The notes: generated from the sequence alone by a model not told the origin. DNA of 64,000 bases from Promethearchaeia archaeon (GCA_029856145.1 JAHQWK010000023.1:47999-111998), one strand, 5' to 3'. Shown: positions 20,228 to 29,744, counted from the first letter of the stretch. Translations and numbers: made by a program.

Positions 20228-21202
20228 TTATCTAATTACTTTAATATCATAAGATAAAGGTTCAGGAATGCTTTGGACAATATTGTGCTTGATGTTAAGC
20301 TTTTCTAATGCATTGAGTGAAGTAATAAATTGCGGAATTTCCTTTAATTGATTGTAGCTTAAATCTAATTCTTTAAGTTGTGTTAATTTTTTTAGAGAGA
20401 AAGGTAATTTTTTTAATCCAATTCTTCGGAGGGTTAACTTTTTTAAATAAATTAAGGATCCTATTGATTCTGGAATTGATGATATTACAACGTCATTATG
20501 GGTATATTTTCTTAATGAACATAAGTACACATCAAGATCTTGTAGTTTAGAAAGAGAATTGACGATATCTGTGTTATTTTTAATAAATTTCCAATTAAAA
20601 TAATTAAAATTTAAAATTTCGACATGTCTATCTTTGATAGCTAACCAAGGTTCACCATTTTTAATATCGCTTAAAGTTTCAAAATGCTTATAACTAAAAG
20701 GATCTATCACATAATTTCTTTTACCCTTAGCAAACAGCACTTCCAAATCTAAAAAAAATTTTGATTCTTGAGGAACTACTCCAATTTTGGTAGAGAATTG
20801 ATCATTCCAGTTGATTAAATCCTTTTTCATCAACTTTAATTGAGGAGAATCAAATTTCTCCATGGAATTAAAAAATAGATTTAAAACTAATGGGGATCTT
20901 TCATGATGAATGGCCCATCTTAAAGCAGAAAGACCATATTCTAGATAATTATGAATTATATATTTTGCTACTGAAGCTCTCACAATCGCGTTTTCATCAG
21001 ATATCAAGTAATTCTCTAGGATTTTAAATATCTTTTCACTCTGAACATTTAAATTTTCCAAGGTTTTAATGCTCTCTACACGAATCTCTATGTTATCACT
21101 ACCCTCAATTAATGAAATTAACAGTTCTACTGCATTTTCTCTTACTAAATCTCCAGTTGATAGGTCCTTTTGGATTTTTTCTGGTGTTAGAGATTCTTTC
21201 AT
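20228..21202 (-). CDS. HEAT-repeat plus leucine-rich-repeat protein
   Basis: A 324-residue protein likely to act through protein-protein contacts. Residues 1-110 are HEAT-like helices (VRENAVELLISLIEG, IRVESIKTLENL, VRASVAKYIIHNY). Residues ~170-320 hold leucine-rich repeats, the clearest being LKKLTLRRIGLKKLPFSLKKL, LKELDLSYNQLKEIP and LEKLNIKHNIVQSIP. There is no signal peptide or membrane segment. Such Asgard LRR/HEAT proteins are often found near small GTPases, but none is adjacent here. It is divergent from the DUF35 gene across a region with a 37-bp direct repeat. Confidence 0.8.
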   Translation of the reverse strand: MKESLTPEKIQKDLSTGDLVRENAVELLISLIEGSDNIEIRVESIKTLENLNVQSEKIFKILENYLISDENAIVRASVAKYIIHNYLEYGLSALRWAIHHERSPLVLNLFFNSMEKFDSPQLKLMKKDLINWNDQFSTKIGVVPQESKFFLDLEVLFAKGKRNYVIDPFSYKHFETLSDIKNGEPWLAIKDRHVEILNFNYFNWKFIKNNTDIVNSLSKLQDLDVYLCSLRKYTHNDVVISSIPESIGSLIYLKKLTLRRIGLKKLPFSLKKLTQLKELDLSYNQLKEIPQFITSLNALEKLNIKHNIVQSIPEPLSYDIKVIR

Positions 21203-21210
21203 TTACCTAT

Positions 21211-21291
21211 TTAAGATTAATATTTCTTAAAAACCAAATATATATCAAATCTTATTAAGATTAATATTTCATAAAAACTGAATATTTATCA
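21211..21291. repeat. Two 37-bp imperfect direct repeats in a divergent promoter region
   Basis: TTAAGATTAATATTTC begins copies at 21211 and 21255, each continuing for 37 bp with about four mismatches, so the spacing is 44 bp. They lie between the divergent HEAT/LRR and DUF35 genes and may be duplicated promoter or regulator-binding sites. Confidence 0.6.
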
Positions 21292-21341
21292 GCTAACAAT
21301 TAATATATACTCGAAGATTTTATGAAAGTACGATTTTTGGT

Positions 21342-21704
21342 GTGGTTGTTGTGATTGATGAGAGGAGAATTGTTTGGAAGAAGTGCAAAAATTGTGGTTT
21401 TTTGCAGCATAAGACACATTTAAGGTGTTTAGAATGTAAGAAGGGAGATTTTGAAACGGTTGAAGTATCTGGATCATGCAAGTTATTATCTTATACAATT
21501 TTAACAGCACCTCCAGCAGAATTTCGAGATAAAATATCTTATGCAATTGGTATTGTAGAATTTGAAAATGGAATTAAAGGGCTTGGACAAATCACAACTC
21601 AAGATAATTTACATATTGGAATGAAATTAAAACCTATATACAAAAAGATTTGTGAAAATTTAGATGGAAAGGAAATTCATGCTTATGTTTTTGAACCAAT
21701 ATAA
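21342..21704 (+). CDS. DUF35 zinc-ribbon/OB-fold acyl-CoA-associated protein
   Basis: A 120-residue protein of the DUF35 (OB-fold nucleic acid/acyl-CoA binding) family. The N-terminal rubredoxin-like zinc ribbon is CKNCGFLQHKTHLRCLEC and the C-terminal OB-fold runs from GSCKLLSYTILTAPP to GMKLKPIYKKI. Family members bind archaeal thiolases or HMG-CoA synthase and are thought to channel acyl-CoA. Here it precedes the methylmalonyl-CoA mutase subunit by 25 nt and probably leads its operon. The start is GTG; no in-frame ATG is better placed. Confidence 0.88.
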   Translation: MVVVIDERRIVWKKCKNCGFLQHKTHLRCLECKKGDFETVEVSGSCKLLSYTILTAPPAEFRDKISYAIGIVEFENGIKGLGQITTQDNLHIGMKLKPIYKKICENLDGKEIHAYVFEPI

Positions 21705-21729
21705 TATTTAAAAAAGTGGTTAAAATACT

Positions 21730-23406
21730 ATGTTATCAAAAGAAGAAATTGAGAAAATTGAAGTTAAAAAGAAGGAATGGGAAGAAAAATTCTTATCTAA
21801 ATTTGTTGAGAAGGGAGAAACGAAGGAGAAATTTGAAACTCCTTCAGGTATTCCCTTAAAACATGTTTATAGTCCAGATGATATTAAAAGTATAAATTAC
21901 ATAGAAGATCTTGGATTTCCTGGAGCACCTCCATTCACAAGGGGAGTATATCCAAATATGTATCGTGGAAGAATTTGGACTATGCGACAATATGGAGGGT
22001 TTGCTGACGCAGCGAAAACAAACGAGAGATTTAAATATCTAATATCACAAGGACAAAAGGGATTATCTATAGCATTTGATCTTCCTACTCAGATGGGATA
22101 TAACTCTGATGATAAGATTTGTATAGGTGAGGTTGGACGGATTGGGGTAACTGTAAATTCCTTAAAAGATTTTGAAAAAATATTTGAAGGAATCTCCTTA
22201 GATGATGTCTCAACAAGTATGACCATAAATGCACCAACAGCGGTAATTTTAGCCATGTATATTGCTGTTGGAGAAAATCAAGGAGTGAAACTAGAACAGT
22301 TAACTGGTACTGTTCAAAATGATATTTTAAAAGAATATGTTGCAAGAGGTACCTATATATTCCCCCCAAAACCCTCTTTAAGACTTACTGCTGATGTAGT
22401 TGAATATTGTTCAAAATATCTTCCAAGATTTAATTCTATTAGTATTAGTGGCTACCATATGCGTGAAGCAGGATGTAATGCTTTCCAAGAGATTGCATTT
22501 ACATTAGCTGATGGTATCGCATATGTTGAAGAGGTCATTAAGCGAGGAATTGATATAGATGATTTTGCTTCTAGATTATCATTTTTTTTCACTACTCACA
22601 ACAATTTTTTTGAAGAAATTGCCAAATTAAGAGCTGCTAGAAGATTATGGTCGAAACTTATGAAAGAACGTTTCAAAGCAAAAAATCCTGAATCATTAAG
22701 ATTAAGATTTCACACTCAGACTGCAGGAGTTACTTTAACAGCTCAACAACCGCAAGTAAATATAATTAGAGTAGCTGTTCAAGCTTTAGCTGCAATTCTA
22801 GGCGGTACACAGTCATTACATACCTGTGGTGCTGATGAAGCATTAGCAATTCCAACTGAAGAATCAGTTAAATTATCTTTAAGAACCCAACAAGTTCTTG
22901 CTTATGAGACAGGGGTTACTGATGTTGTAGATCCTTTAGGTGGCTCATATTACATTGAATATTTAACAAATAAATTAGCAGAAAAAGCGTTAGAATATAT
23001 TGAAAAAATAGATCATATGGGGGGTATAACAGAAGCTATTGAAAAGGCATTTATTCAGCAAGAAATTCAAAATAACGCTTATAGAGAACAGTTAAAAATA
23101 GAAGAAGGAGAAAATAAAGTAATTGGTGTAAACATATTCTGTACAAATGAAGAGTGTAAAATAGATACATTTAAGTATGATCAGCATGCCGAAAGGAGAA
23201 TCATAAATTCTTTGAATGAATTAAAAGCAGTACGAAATGAAAATTTAGTAAAAGAAAATTTAAATAAGTTGAAAAAAATTGCTCAATCTTCAGAAAATAT
23301 AATGCCAATAATGATAAAGACAGTGAAAACATATGCTACAATTCAAGAAATATGTGATATTTTGAGAGAAGTATTCGGAGAATACGAAAGTCCTCAAATT
23401 TTTTAA
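21730..23406 (+). CDS. mcmA1: Methylmalonyl-CoA mutase, catalytic (large) subunit without B12 domain
   Basis: Interconverts methylmalonyl-CoA and succinyl-CoA with adenosylcobalamin. The 558 residues match the stand-alone catalytic subunit of archaea. Signatures include GVYPNMYRGRIWTMRQYGGF, the CoA-barrel segment IAFDLPTQMGYNSDD, FHTQTAGVTLTAQQPQVN and HTCGADEALAIPTE, and the C-terminus stops before any B12-binding DxHxxG motif. The cobalamin subunit, epimerase and MeaB are not in the window. It follows the DUF35 gene closely and precedes a thioesterase by 44 bp. Related isobutyryl- or ethylmalonyl-CoA mutases cannot be excluded. Confidence 0.9.
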   Translation: MLSKEEIEKIEVKKKEWEEKFLSKFVEKGETKEKFETPSGIPLKHVYSPDDIKSINYIEDLGFPGAPPFTRGVYPNMYRGRIWTMRQYGGFADAAKTNERFKYLISQGQKGLSIAFDLPTQMGYNSDDKICIGEVGRIGVTVNSLKDFEKIFEGISLDDVSTSMTINAPTAVILAMYIAVGENQGVKLEQLTGTVQNDILKEYVARGTYIFPPKPSLRLTADVVEYCSKYLPRFNSISISGYHMREAGCNAFQEIAFTLADGIAYVEEVIKRGIDIDDFASRLSFFFTTHNNFFEEIAKLRAARRLWSKLMKERFKAKNPESLRLRFHTQTAGVTLTAQQPQVNIIRVAVQALAAILGGTQSLHTCGADEALAIPTEESVKLSLRTQQVLAYETGVTDVVDPLGGSYYIEYLTNKLAEKALEYIEKIDHMGGITEAIEKAFIQQEIQNNAYREQLKIEEGENKVIGVNIFCTNEECKIDTFKYDQHAERRIINSLNELKAVRNENLVKENLNKLKKIAQSSENIMPIMIKTVKTYATIQEICDILREVFGEYESPQIF

Positions 23407-23450
23407 ATTTCTCAACTAGTTTAAATATAAATGGGGTATTTTAAAAAAAC

Positions 23451-23951
23451 ATGTCCAATCTTGATGAAGAAACAAAAAAACGCTCAGAAAAGATGATAAA
23501 CCTATTTAATACTTTTAAAAAACAAGAATTAAAAAACCTACCAGTTCCTCCTTTTACAAAATGGGCTAATGGGAAAATAATAAAAGCAGAGTTTGGTTTA
23601 ATGGAATTAGAATTTGAAGTAAGACCTGAAATGGCTAATCCAACGAACTTACTACATGGTGGAATACAATGTGCGTTAATGGATGATGTGATAGGGATTA
23701 CTACCGCCACTTTGGGATATAAAGGGTTTCCAATTAGCATAGACTTCCATGTGGATTACTTAGGAAAAGTGCAAGTTGGTGAAAAAATAAGAGTGATTGG
23801 TGTAATTATTCGGGAGGGAAGAAATATTATCCATGCAAATGCAGAAATTCGTGATATGAAAAATAATCTAATTTCAACTGGTAATTCAAATCTACTGAAG
23901 ACTCAGTTTATACCAGATTATGTAAAAACTGCTGATAAACTAGAAAATTAA
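23451..23951 (+). CDS. Hotdog-fold acyl-CoA thioesterase (PaaI-like)
   Basis: A 166-residue hotdog protein expected to hydrolyse short or aromatic acyl-CoA. The central motif NPTNLLHGGIQCALMDDVIG matches the PaaI/4HBT pattern (HGG followed by an acidic residue in the central helix), with SIDFHVDYLGKVQVGEKI as the next strand pair. It sits 44 bp after the mutase on the same strand and is convergent with the acyl-CoA synthetase, its stop abutting that gene's stop. Confidence 0.88.
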   Translation: MSNLDEETKKRSEKMINLFNTFKKQELKNLPVPPFTKWANGKIIKAEFGLMELEFEVRPEMANPTNLLHGGIQCALMDDVIGITTATLGYKGFPISIDFHVDYLGKVQVGEKIRVIGVIIREGRNIIHANAEIRDMKNNLISTGNSNLLKTQFIPDYVKTADKLEN

Positions 23952-25385
23952 TCAAGAATGTTCCAATCTTTTTTTATAATTTGTAATCTTTGAGAGTAAT
24001 GGAATAACTTCAAGTGGATCTCCAAAAACTGGAACTCTTCTCTCAATTAACTTTTTTGAAATTCTATCTCTTTCTTCTGGGCGATTCAAGCGTTGAATTA
24101 TAGGAATTAATGGTTTATTGTGTTTATGACCTAAACTTAAGCTTTCTATCATATTAGATTCAAAAGACTGATTATCCATTGATTTAAAGACTGTAGTTAA
24201 ATAAAAACTAGGTAAATCTAATATTAAACCATCTATTTTTTTGTCAGTTAAAGCAAGATCAATTGTTTCATATACAGCATTTTCAAAGAAAAACTGTGCT
24301 GCTAAATCTAAAGGATTTTTTGAACTTGTTCCAGGTAACAATAATTTTAAATTTAATTTCTCTTGAATTTTTGGAGTAAAAGGAGGAACTTTCATTCCTT
24401 CTTTTTCAAGTAGATCAACTAAAAGAACACCATAACCTCCACTGATACTAAAAACTGCCAGGTTATTTAATTCGAAAATTCCATAACAATCAATTAAACG
24501 AGCAGCATATAATAATTGTTCTAAAGTATTAACTTGAATAATATTATACTGTTTAAGAAAGGCTTCCCAGAGTCGCTTGTCTCCTGAGATTGAAGCCGTA
24601 TGGGTTTTAGCTGCAATTGATCCAGTTTCAGATTGCCCTCCTTTCAAGACGATAATAGGTTTTTTATTTTGATTGAGAACTTTTTTTAAGTCTTCAATTC
24701 TGCCTTCTTTAATACCCTCTAAATAACATAAAATAATAGTGGTTTCTGGATCATTACTTAAAAAATATATTAAATCAACAAAATCCAAATCAGCACCATT
24801 TCCAAATGAAAATACTTTCGAAAAATTAATCCCGATGGCATTCGCACCATAAATAGCAATATTACATATCCCCCCAGACTGTGCAATAAATCCTATGTTT
24901 CCTGGTGTTGTTGGAAATTGTGGGCGCCAAGCTATCCCTAATTTAGGATAAAATAATCCCATCCCGTTTGGTCCTAATACCCTTACCTTATTTTGTGCTT
25001 GCTTCAATATTTCCTTTTCTAATTGAATGCCTTCTTCCGTACCTGAATCAGAAAATTCAGAAGTAAAAATAGTTACTAATTTTACCTTTTTTTTTACACA
25101 AGCTTTCATTGTACTTAATATTTGAGATGGAGGAACTGCTATGAATGCAAAATCGACTTCTCCAGGGATTTCTTCTAATGATGAATAAATATTTTCCTTG
25201 TTGAAATTGTGTATTTTATCAACAGTTGGGTGTACAGCATAAATAGGACCTTCAAAATAATCTGCATGATTTTTTAAAAAAAAATATTCTCGTTTTTTGG
25301 AGGGGCCAATCACAGCTATAGATTTAATACTATTAATAAAAGAAATATCCTTAATGCTAAACTCTTGAGAATTTATCTTAGGCAT
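23952..25385 (-). CDS. acdA: ADP-forming acyl-CoA synthetase alpha subunit
   Basis: Converts acyl-CoA, ADP and phosphate to acid, CoA and ATP, the main substrate-level ATP step in many archaea. The 477 residues comprise a CoA-binding Rossmann domain (SIAVIGPSKK; VRVLGPNGMGLF), a first ligase domain (GNIGFIAQSGG), the phospho-histidine loop KTHTASISGD, and a second flavodoxin-like ligase domain (NNLAVFSISGGYGVLL). The ATP-grasp beta subunit is absent and no gene for it follows, so it must be encoded elsewhere. The acyl specificity is unknown. Confidence 0.87.
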   Translation of the reverse strand: MPKINSQEFSIKDISFINSIKSIAVIGPSKKREYFFLKNHADYFEGPIYAVHPTVDKIHNFNKENIYSSLEEIPGEVDFAFIAVPPSQILSTMKACVKKKVKLVTIFTSEFSDSGTEEGIQLEKEILKQAQNKVRVLGPNGMGLFYPKLGIAWRPQFPTTPGNIGFIAQSGGICNIAIYGANAIGINFSKVFSFGNGADLDFVDLIYFLSNDPETTIILCYLEGIKEGRIEDLKKVLNQNKKPIIVLKGGQSETGSIAAKTHTASISGDKRLWEAFLKQYNIIQVNTLEQLLYAARLIDCYGIFELNNLAVFSISGGYGVLLVDLLEKEGMKVPPFTPKIQEKLNLKLLLPGTSSKNPLDLAAQFFFENAVYETIDLALTDKKIDGLILDLPSFYLTTVFKSMDNQSFESNMIESLSLGHKHNKPLIPIIQRLNRPEERDRISKKLIERRVPVFGDPLEVIPLLSKITNYKKRLEHS

Positions 25386-25803
25386 TAATATTTTAAATAT
25401 AATGTGTAATAAATTTTTTAAGATTTGTTAATTGTTCTTAAATCTGTTATTTTAGAGTAATAAAAGAATTTTAATATCCTATACGTGTTTCTTGTTAGGG
25501 AATTGGTAATTAATTATAAATAATTATTAAGTTGTACTTATAAATAATAAGTTTATAAAAGAGTTTTATTTCTCATTTTCAATTTTGTCAAATGAAAAAA
25601 AAAAATTTATATATTAAATGGCATAATAAAGAATCACTGAAAATGTCTAGAATTTCGTAGGGTGTAAATCACTTGCAGAAATTTTTCGACTTTTTGGCTT
25701 TGTTCGTAGTATCTTAAAAGTTATTGGATTTTAGATATTAAACAGCAAAAATGGAAAAGAAATTTCCAACAAATTTAAAAAAAAAAAATGAGATGAAAAA
25801 GTA
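25386..25803 (+). promoter_or_regulatory. Long leader region of the secreted metalloprotease, containing repeat copy A
   Basis: A 418-bp region before the metalloprotease. The proximal 220 bp (25576-25795) recur as an imperfect copy 2.7 kb downstream. The conservation of a non-coding block that ends at the start codon suggests a functional leader or promoter. Confidence 0.55.
25576..25795 (+). repeat. ~220-bp direct repeat, copy A
   Basis: Begins ttttcaattttgtcaaatg and ends aatgagatg. The best-conserved core reads aatttcgtaggg followed by aaatcacttgcagaaattt (from 25651), and a second block is aagaaatttccaacaaattt. Copy B is at 28289-28507, of equal length. Confidence 0.85.
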
Positions 25804-28026
25804 ATGAGAAAAAAATTTGTTACAATTCTAGTAGTCCTCGCCTTTTTAAGTGTTGCTGGTTTTACAGCAATTTTTAATGTAAGAGGAGATATCGCGGCTG
25901 AATATGATGGGTTTGATATCGAAAGAATCGATGGTTGCAAACATGCTGATGAATTATCACTTGAGGGTGTAGAATTTACTAATCCTAATAGTCCATGGGA
26001 ATATCCTGTCATTGACGATTATAAGGGCACTTTAGACTGGATATTTTTTGATAATATATTCAATGGAACTTACGGAAATATCTGGGTAAGTATAGATCCT
26101 GTTTATGACGAATATTTTGATCTTGGTCCCGAAGGTTATAGTCCTGAGGATATCTGGGCTTTTGGTTATCCTTGGACTCCTACTGGTTACCCTGATCCTA
26201 GTTATCCAGGTGGCTATTATTTACCTCCTGGGTATAGAGACACTATAACTGGACAAGATCTATTAGAGGTGTTATACGAATTCGATAATAACATACATGA
26301 TAAAGATGTAGAACATTTTGGTCAATATGCTGATCGAGCAGGACCATATGGTGACTATAAGACCCAAATAATGATATTCAATGTTCGTGATGAATGGTTC
26401 TACGATCCTGTAAACGCTGCAGGGTTCATCGAAGGATATTTCTGGAGTTCTATCGCCAATTGGGGTGCAAACGCATTCCACATGGATTCATATCAATGGT
26501 GGAGGAGACAAGGTGAAACTCCACCTATGGTAGATCCTTTAACTGGATTTGATTATTATTATCTGAGCGTTAAAGCATGGGAATATGAAGGAACATTTGC
26601 TCATGAATTCCAACATCTTATTCATTATGATCAGGACCCTGATGAAGAATCCTGGGTAGATGAAGGTTGTGCAACTTTAGCTGAATGGCTTTGCGGATAT
26701 GGCTTTTCACCAGGGCATATTTCAGAGTATTTACTCTGGCACTGGGACACTCCATTGACAATCTGGGAACAATATTTAGCTGATTATGGTGCATCATTCT
26801 TATGGACCTTCTATATGTATGAACATTATGGTGGAGCTGATTTCTTATGGGATCTCGTTCAAGACCAAGCTAACGGAATAGCTGGATATGAAAATGTATT
26901 AGCTGCTCATGGTATAGATAGGACATTTGATCAAATCTTTCAAGATTGGTGTATCGCAAATTATCTTGATGATACTTCATTCGCTAAAGGAAGATATGGT
27001 TATTATGAATTAGATCTACCTTCTGAAAACTCAGATGGGATGAGTATACAGTTATCAATGGATTTGTGGGCTGATTGGTATGCAGGTACCGGCTTGTTCG
27101 ATTGGTTTGTGGATGAATATCCATATAATGGTGCTTATATAGCGGCTGGTCGTGGTTTGCAATACACTGCAAATTATGTCAAATTCACAGACATGCCACT
27201 CTTATTTGAAGTAGGATTTGACGGTGATGATTTCTGTGGCGCTGCACCAACTAGTGGTACACATAATTGGTATTCTAATGGTGGAGCATGGTCATGGTTT
27301 TCACTTGGTCAGACTTTTGATGTCCCTGCTACAGGAGCAACCTTACACTTCTCTAACTATTACTCAATCGAACCAGATTGGGACTATGGTTATATTGAAG
27401 TTCATGACCTTACTACTGATGAGTGGACAACGCTTCCAGGTCTTACAACAACGACTTATCTAGGGCATGCTCAAGATAATGAACACACTCCCCTTCATAG
27501 AGAACCAACCACCTATAATGAAACAGGAACATGGAACTGTTTTACAGGAGAAAGTTATGGATTATATACGGAAGAAATGGATCTTACACCTTTTGCTGGA
27601 CATACTATAGAACTATACTTCACTTATTGGACTGATGGATTCACAGTTGCTTCAGGATGGTATCTTGACGATATTGAAATCCCTGAAATTGGGTTCTATG
27701 ATGATTGTGAGACTGAAGGTGCCTGGGTATTCAATGGATGGAGCTTAAATGACGAGATCATCTATAATAACTTTGAATTAAGTTTCATCAAAACATCCAC
27801 CTTAACGAAGAGGAATGGTGACGTATGGAACACATGGAACAGGATTTATGGTATGCACCTCGATGATGATACCGAAGAAGGACTTAAGTGGTTGCTTACG
27901 CTTAACAACAAACGTATTTCAACTGAAGTTATAATGGTGGTTGCAAACCAACCAGGTTATGAACATACATTTGGAACCAGCTACTCTTACACTGCAGATT
28001 CATGGAATTGGCGTTGCCGCTGGTAG
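25804..28026 (+). CDS. Secreted zinc metalloprotease, immune inhibitor A/M30-like
   Basis: A 740-residue exported protein. The N-terminus is a signal peptide (KKFVTILVVLAFLSVAGFTA). The catalytic zinc motif is AHEFQHLIHYD near residue 275, followed by SWVDEGCATLAEW, the HExxH...E arrangement of peptidase-MA/M30 and immune-inhibitor A-like enzymes. Residues ~480-640 resemble the beta-sandwich domain after immune inhibitor A catalytic domains (WSWFSLGQTFDV, LYFTYWTDGF, GWYLDDIEI). The protein is rich in Trp, Tyr, Asp and Gly, as are extracellular archaeal proteins. No C-terminal anchor is visible, so it may be released or cell-wall associated. It is flanked by two ~220-bp direct repeats. Confidence 0.82.
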   Translation: MRKKFVTILVVLAFLSVAGFTAIFNVRGDIAAEYDGFDIERIDGCKHADELSLEGVEFTNPNSPWEYPVIDDYKGTLDWIFFDNIFNGTYGNIWVSIDPVYDEYFDLGPEGYSPEDIWAFGYPWTPTGYPDPSYPGGYYLPPGYRDTITGQDLLEVLYEFDNNIHDKDVEHFGQYADRAGPYGDYKTQIMIFNVRDEWFYDPVNAAGFIEGYFWSSIANWGANAFHMDSYQWWRRQGETPPMVDPLTGFDYYYLSVKAWEYEGTFAHEFQHLIHYDQDPDEESWVDEGCATLAEWLCGYGFSPGHISEYLLWHWDTPLTIWEQYLADYGASFLWTFYMYEHYGGADFLWDLVQDQANGIAGYENVLAAHGIDRTFDQIFQDWCIANYLDDTSFAKGRYGYYELDLPSENSDGMSIQLSMDLWADWYAGTGLFDWFVDEYPYNGAYIAAGRGLQYTANYVKFTDMPLLFEVGFDGDDFCGAAPTSGTHNWYSNGGAWSWFSLGQTFDVPATGATLHFSNYYSIEPDWDYGYIEVHDLTTDEWTTLPGLTTTTYLGHAQDNEHTPLHREPTTYNETGTWNCFTGESYGLYTEEMDLTPFAGHTIELYFTYWTDGFTVASGWYLDDIEIPEIGFYDDCETEGAWVFNGWSLNDEIIYNNFELSFIKTSTLTKRNGDVWNTWNRIYGMHLDDDTEEGLKWLLTLNNKRISTEVIMVVANQPGYEHTFGTSYSYTADSWNWRCRW

Positions 28027-28750
28027 AATAAAAATTAACAATATATTTCCAGTAAAAAAACTAAATAAACTTTTTTTTATTTTTTTGAATTGATTTATTC
28101 AATATCTATTTATTCGATTTTTTAAATAAATAGTTATCAATATTCTGTAACTATACAAAAATTAAGTTATTTGAAGCATGCACAAGAGATGGTTATAAAC
28201 CAAAATTGGTACTTTTGACTTAAAATATATGATAATGTGGAAAGAAAGATGGAGATTTACTTATAATCTAATAAAAAATAATTTTTGTTTTTCAATTTTG
28301 TCAAATGAAAAAAAGATTTATAATTAATCGATATAATACAAATCTCAATAAATTTGTCAATAATTTCGTAGGGTAGAAATCACTTGCAGAAATTTAATGA
28401 CATTTTGGTTATGTTCATATTATCTTTAAAAATTGCATAGATTTGGGATATATGAACTGCAATAATGAAAAAGAAATTTCCAACAAATTTAAAAAAAAAA
28501 TGAGATGATATAAAAATCGAATAGATCTCTATATTCTTTGTTATAATAGTCTTCACACATTTAAATGTTAGCTTGTATATTTTCATTTTTTAATTAAAAT
28601 TCTGAATGTCAAAATATGGAGATAAGTTTTTGGGATTTAAAGTTATTAAAGACAAAAGATAAAGATCTACTTCTTTGGATTACTTTAACAATCTATAGAA
28701 TATGGAAAAAAAATTTTAATTGCTTGTATTTTTAAAGAATGGTTAATTAA
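28027..28750. other. Intergenic region containing repeat copy B
   Basis: A 724-bp non-coding stretch. A T-rich run (~28070-28085) may terminate the protease transcript. Positions 28289-28507 hold repeat copy B; the rest shows no gene. The track ORF at 28380 on the minus strand is a shadow within the repeat. Confidence 0.5.
28289..28507 (+). repeat. ~220-bp direct repeat, copy B
   Basis: Second copy of the protease leader, with the same start (ttttcaattttgtcaaatg), core (aatttcgtaggg, at 28372) and end (aatgagatg), but no secretion gene follows. It may be the leader of a lost tandem paralogue or an independent RNA or regulatory element. Confidence 0.8.
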
Positions 28751-28810
28751 ATGAAGTTAAATTGGCAGAAATGGTTTGAATATCTAAAGAAGGCAAATCA
28801 ATTTGGGTAG
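28751..28810 (+). CDS. 19-codon upstream ORF overlapping the eIF2B-like start
   Basis: ATG at 28751 opens MKLNWQKWFEYLKKANQFG and stops at 28808-28810, overlapping the TTG start of the next gene in another frame. It may couple translation, or it may be the true N-terminus of the next gene separated by a one-base sequence error. Confidence 0.35.
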   Translation: MKLNWQKWFEYLKKANQFG

Positions 28811-29744
28811 TAAAGATTTTAAGATTTCAAAACTGCTATCTGAATTAAGAAAAAATAGCTTATCTGGGGCAAGTGAATTAATCTTTAAGGCTTTAGATAT
28901 AATAAGGTTTCAATTAAAACTAGTTGAAGACCCAAATAAAAATATCGAAGGGAAAATGGTCGATTTAATAGTAAAAATTATTAATTCACGTCCAAGTATG
29001 GCATCTCTTATTAACACAATGGGATATATTATCCAATGTTCAGAAACTCTGAATAAAAGATCAATAGAAGAAAGAATAAATCAGTTTGAAAAAGAGAGAA
29101 TTAGGAGGAATATAGCTTTAGAAAAAAACTTCAAGGAATTTTTAAGTATAAAGGCAAAGCTTCATCGTAAAATATTGCTTATTTCATATAGTTCTACAAT
29201 TGTAAATCTTCTATTGAAATACAATAATTATGATATGGAAATATACGTTCTCGAATCCAGACCATTATTGGAAGGACAAAAAACTGCCGAAATTTTATCT
29301 CAATATTTTAAAACACACCTTATAATTGATGCTGCGATTGGAAAGTTTATTGATCAAATTGATTTAGTGCTAATTGGTGTTGATAGTATCTTAAAAGATG
29401 GATCAATTATCAATAAAATTGGTACATATCCTTTAGCACTGTTAGCAAAGATAAGCAAAAAAAGTGTTTATGCAGTATGTGATTCTTTTAAATATAACTT
29501 AAGAAGCCATTTTGGTGAAAAAATCTTAATTGAACAAAAACCTTCAAATGAGATTTATAATAAAGAGAGAAAATATGAAAACTTAGAAGTACATAATTAT
29601 TATTTTGATACAACACCTTCTAAATACATAACAGGAATTATTTCTGACTATGGAATCTTAAGAATTCACGATTTTCTGGAAAAAGTGCGACAAGATTTAC
29701 CAATCGAGTGGTTTAAATATTTTATACATAACAAAAAGATATGA
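28803..29744 (+). CDS. eIF2B alpha/beta/delta-like protein (ribose-1,5-bisphosphate isomerase / aIF2B family)
   Basis: A 313-residue member of the eIF2B/MtnA/R15P-isomerase fold. The N-terminal helical domain has the family motif LSELRKNSLSGASELI and SRPSMASLINTMGYII; the Rossmann-like domain has ILLISYSSTIVNLLLK, VLESRPLLEGQ, and DLVLIGVDSILKDGSIINKIGTYPLALLAK, the most conserved family region. Whether it isomerises ribose-1,5-bisphosphate (AMP pathway) or acts elsewhere cannot be decided. The start is TTG. It overlaps the M28 peptidase start by 4 nt. Confidence 0.85.
   Translation: MGSKDFKISKLLSELRKNSLSGASELIFKALDIIRFQLKLVEDPNKNIEGKMVDLIVKIINSRPSMASLINTMGYIIQCSETLNKRSIEERINQFEKERIRRNIALEKNFKEFLSIKAKLHRKILLISYSSTIVNLLLKYNNYDMEIYVLESRPLLEGQKTAEILSQYFKTHLIIDAAIGKFIDQIDLVLIGVDSILKDGSIINKIGTYPLALLAKISKKSVYAVCDSFKYNLRSHFGEKILIEQKPSNEIYNKERKYENLEVHNYYFDTTPSKYITGIISDYGILRIHDFLEKVRQDLPIEWFKYFIHNKKI

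Noticed and set aside
25386-28507. Metalloprotease locus as an insertion sequence or transposon
   Set aside because: The flanking repeats are direct and non-coding, copy A joins the start codon, and no transposase, integrase or terminal inverted repeat is visible.
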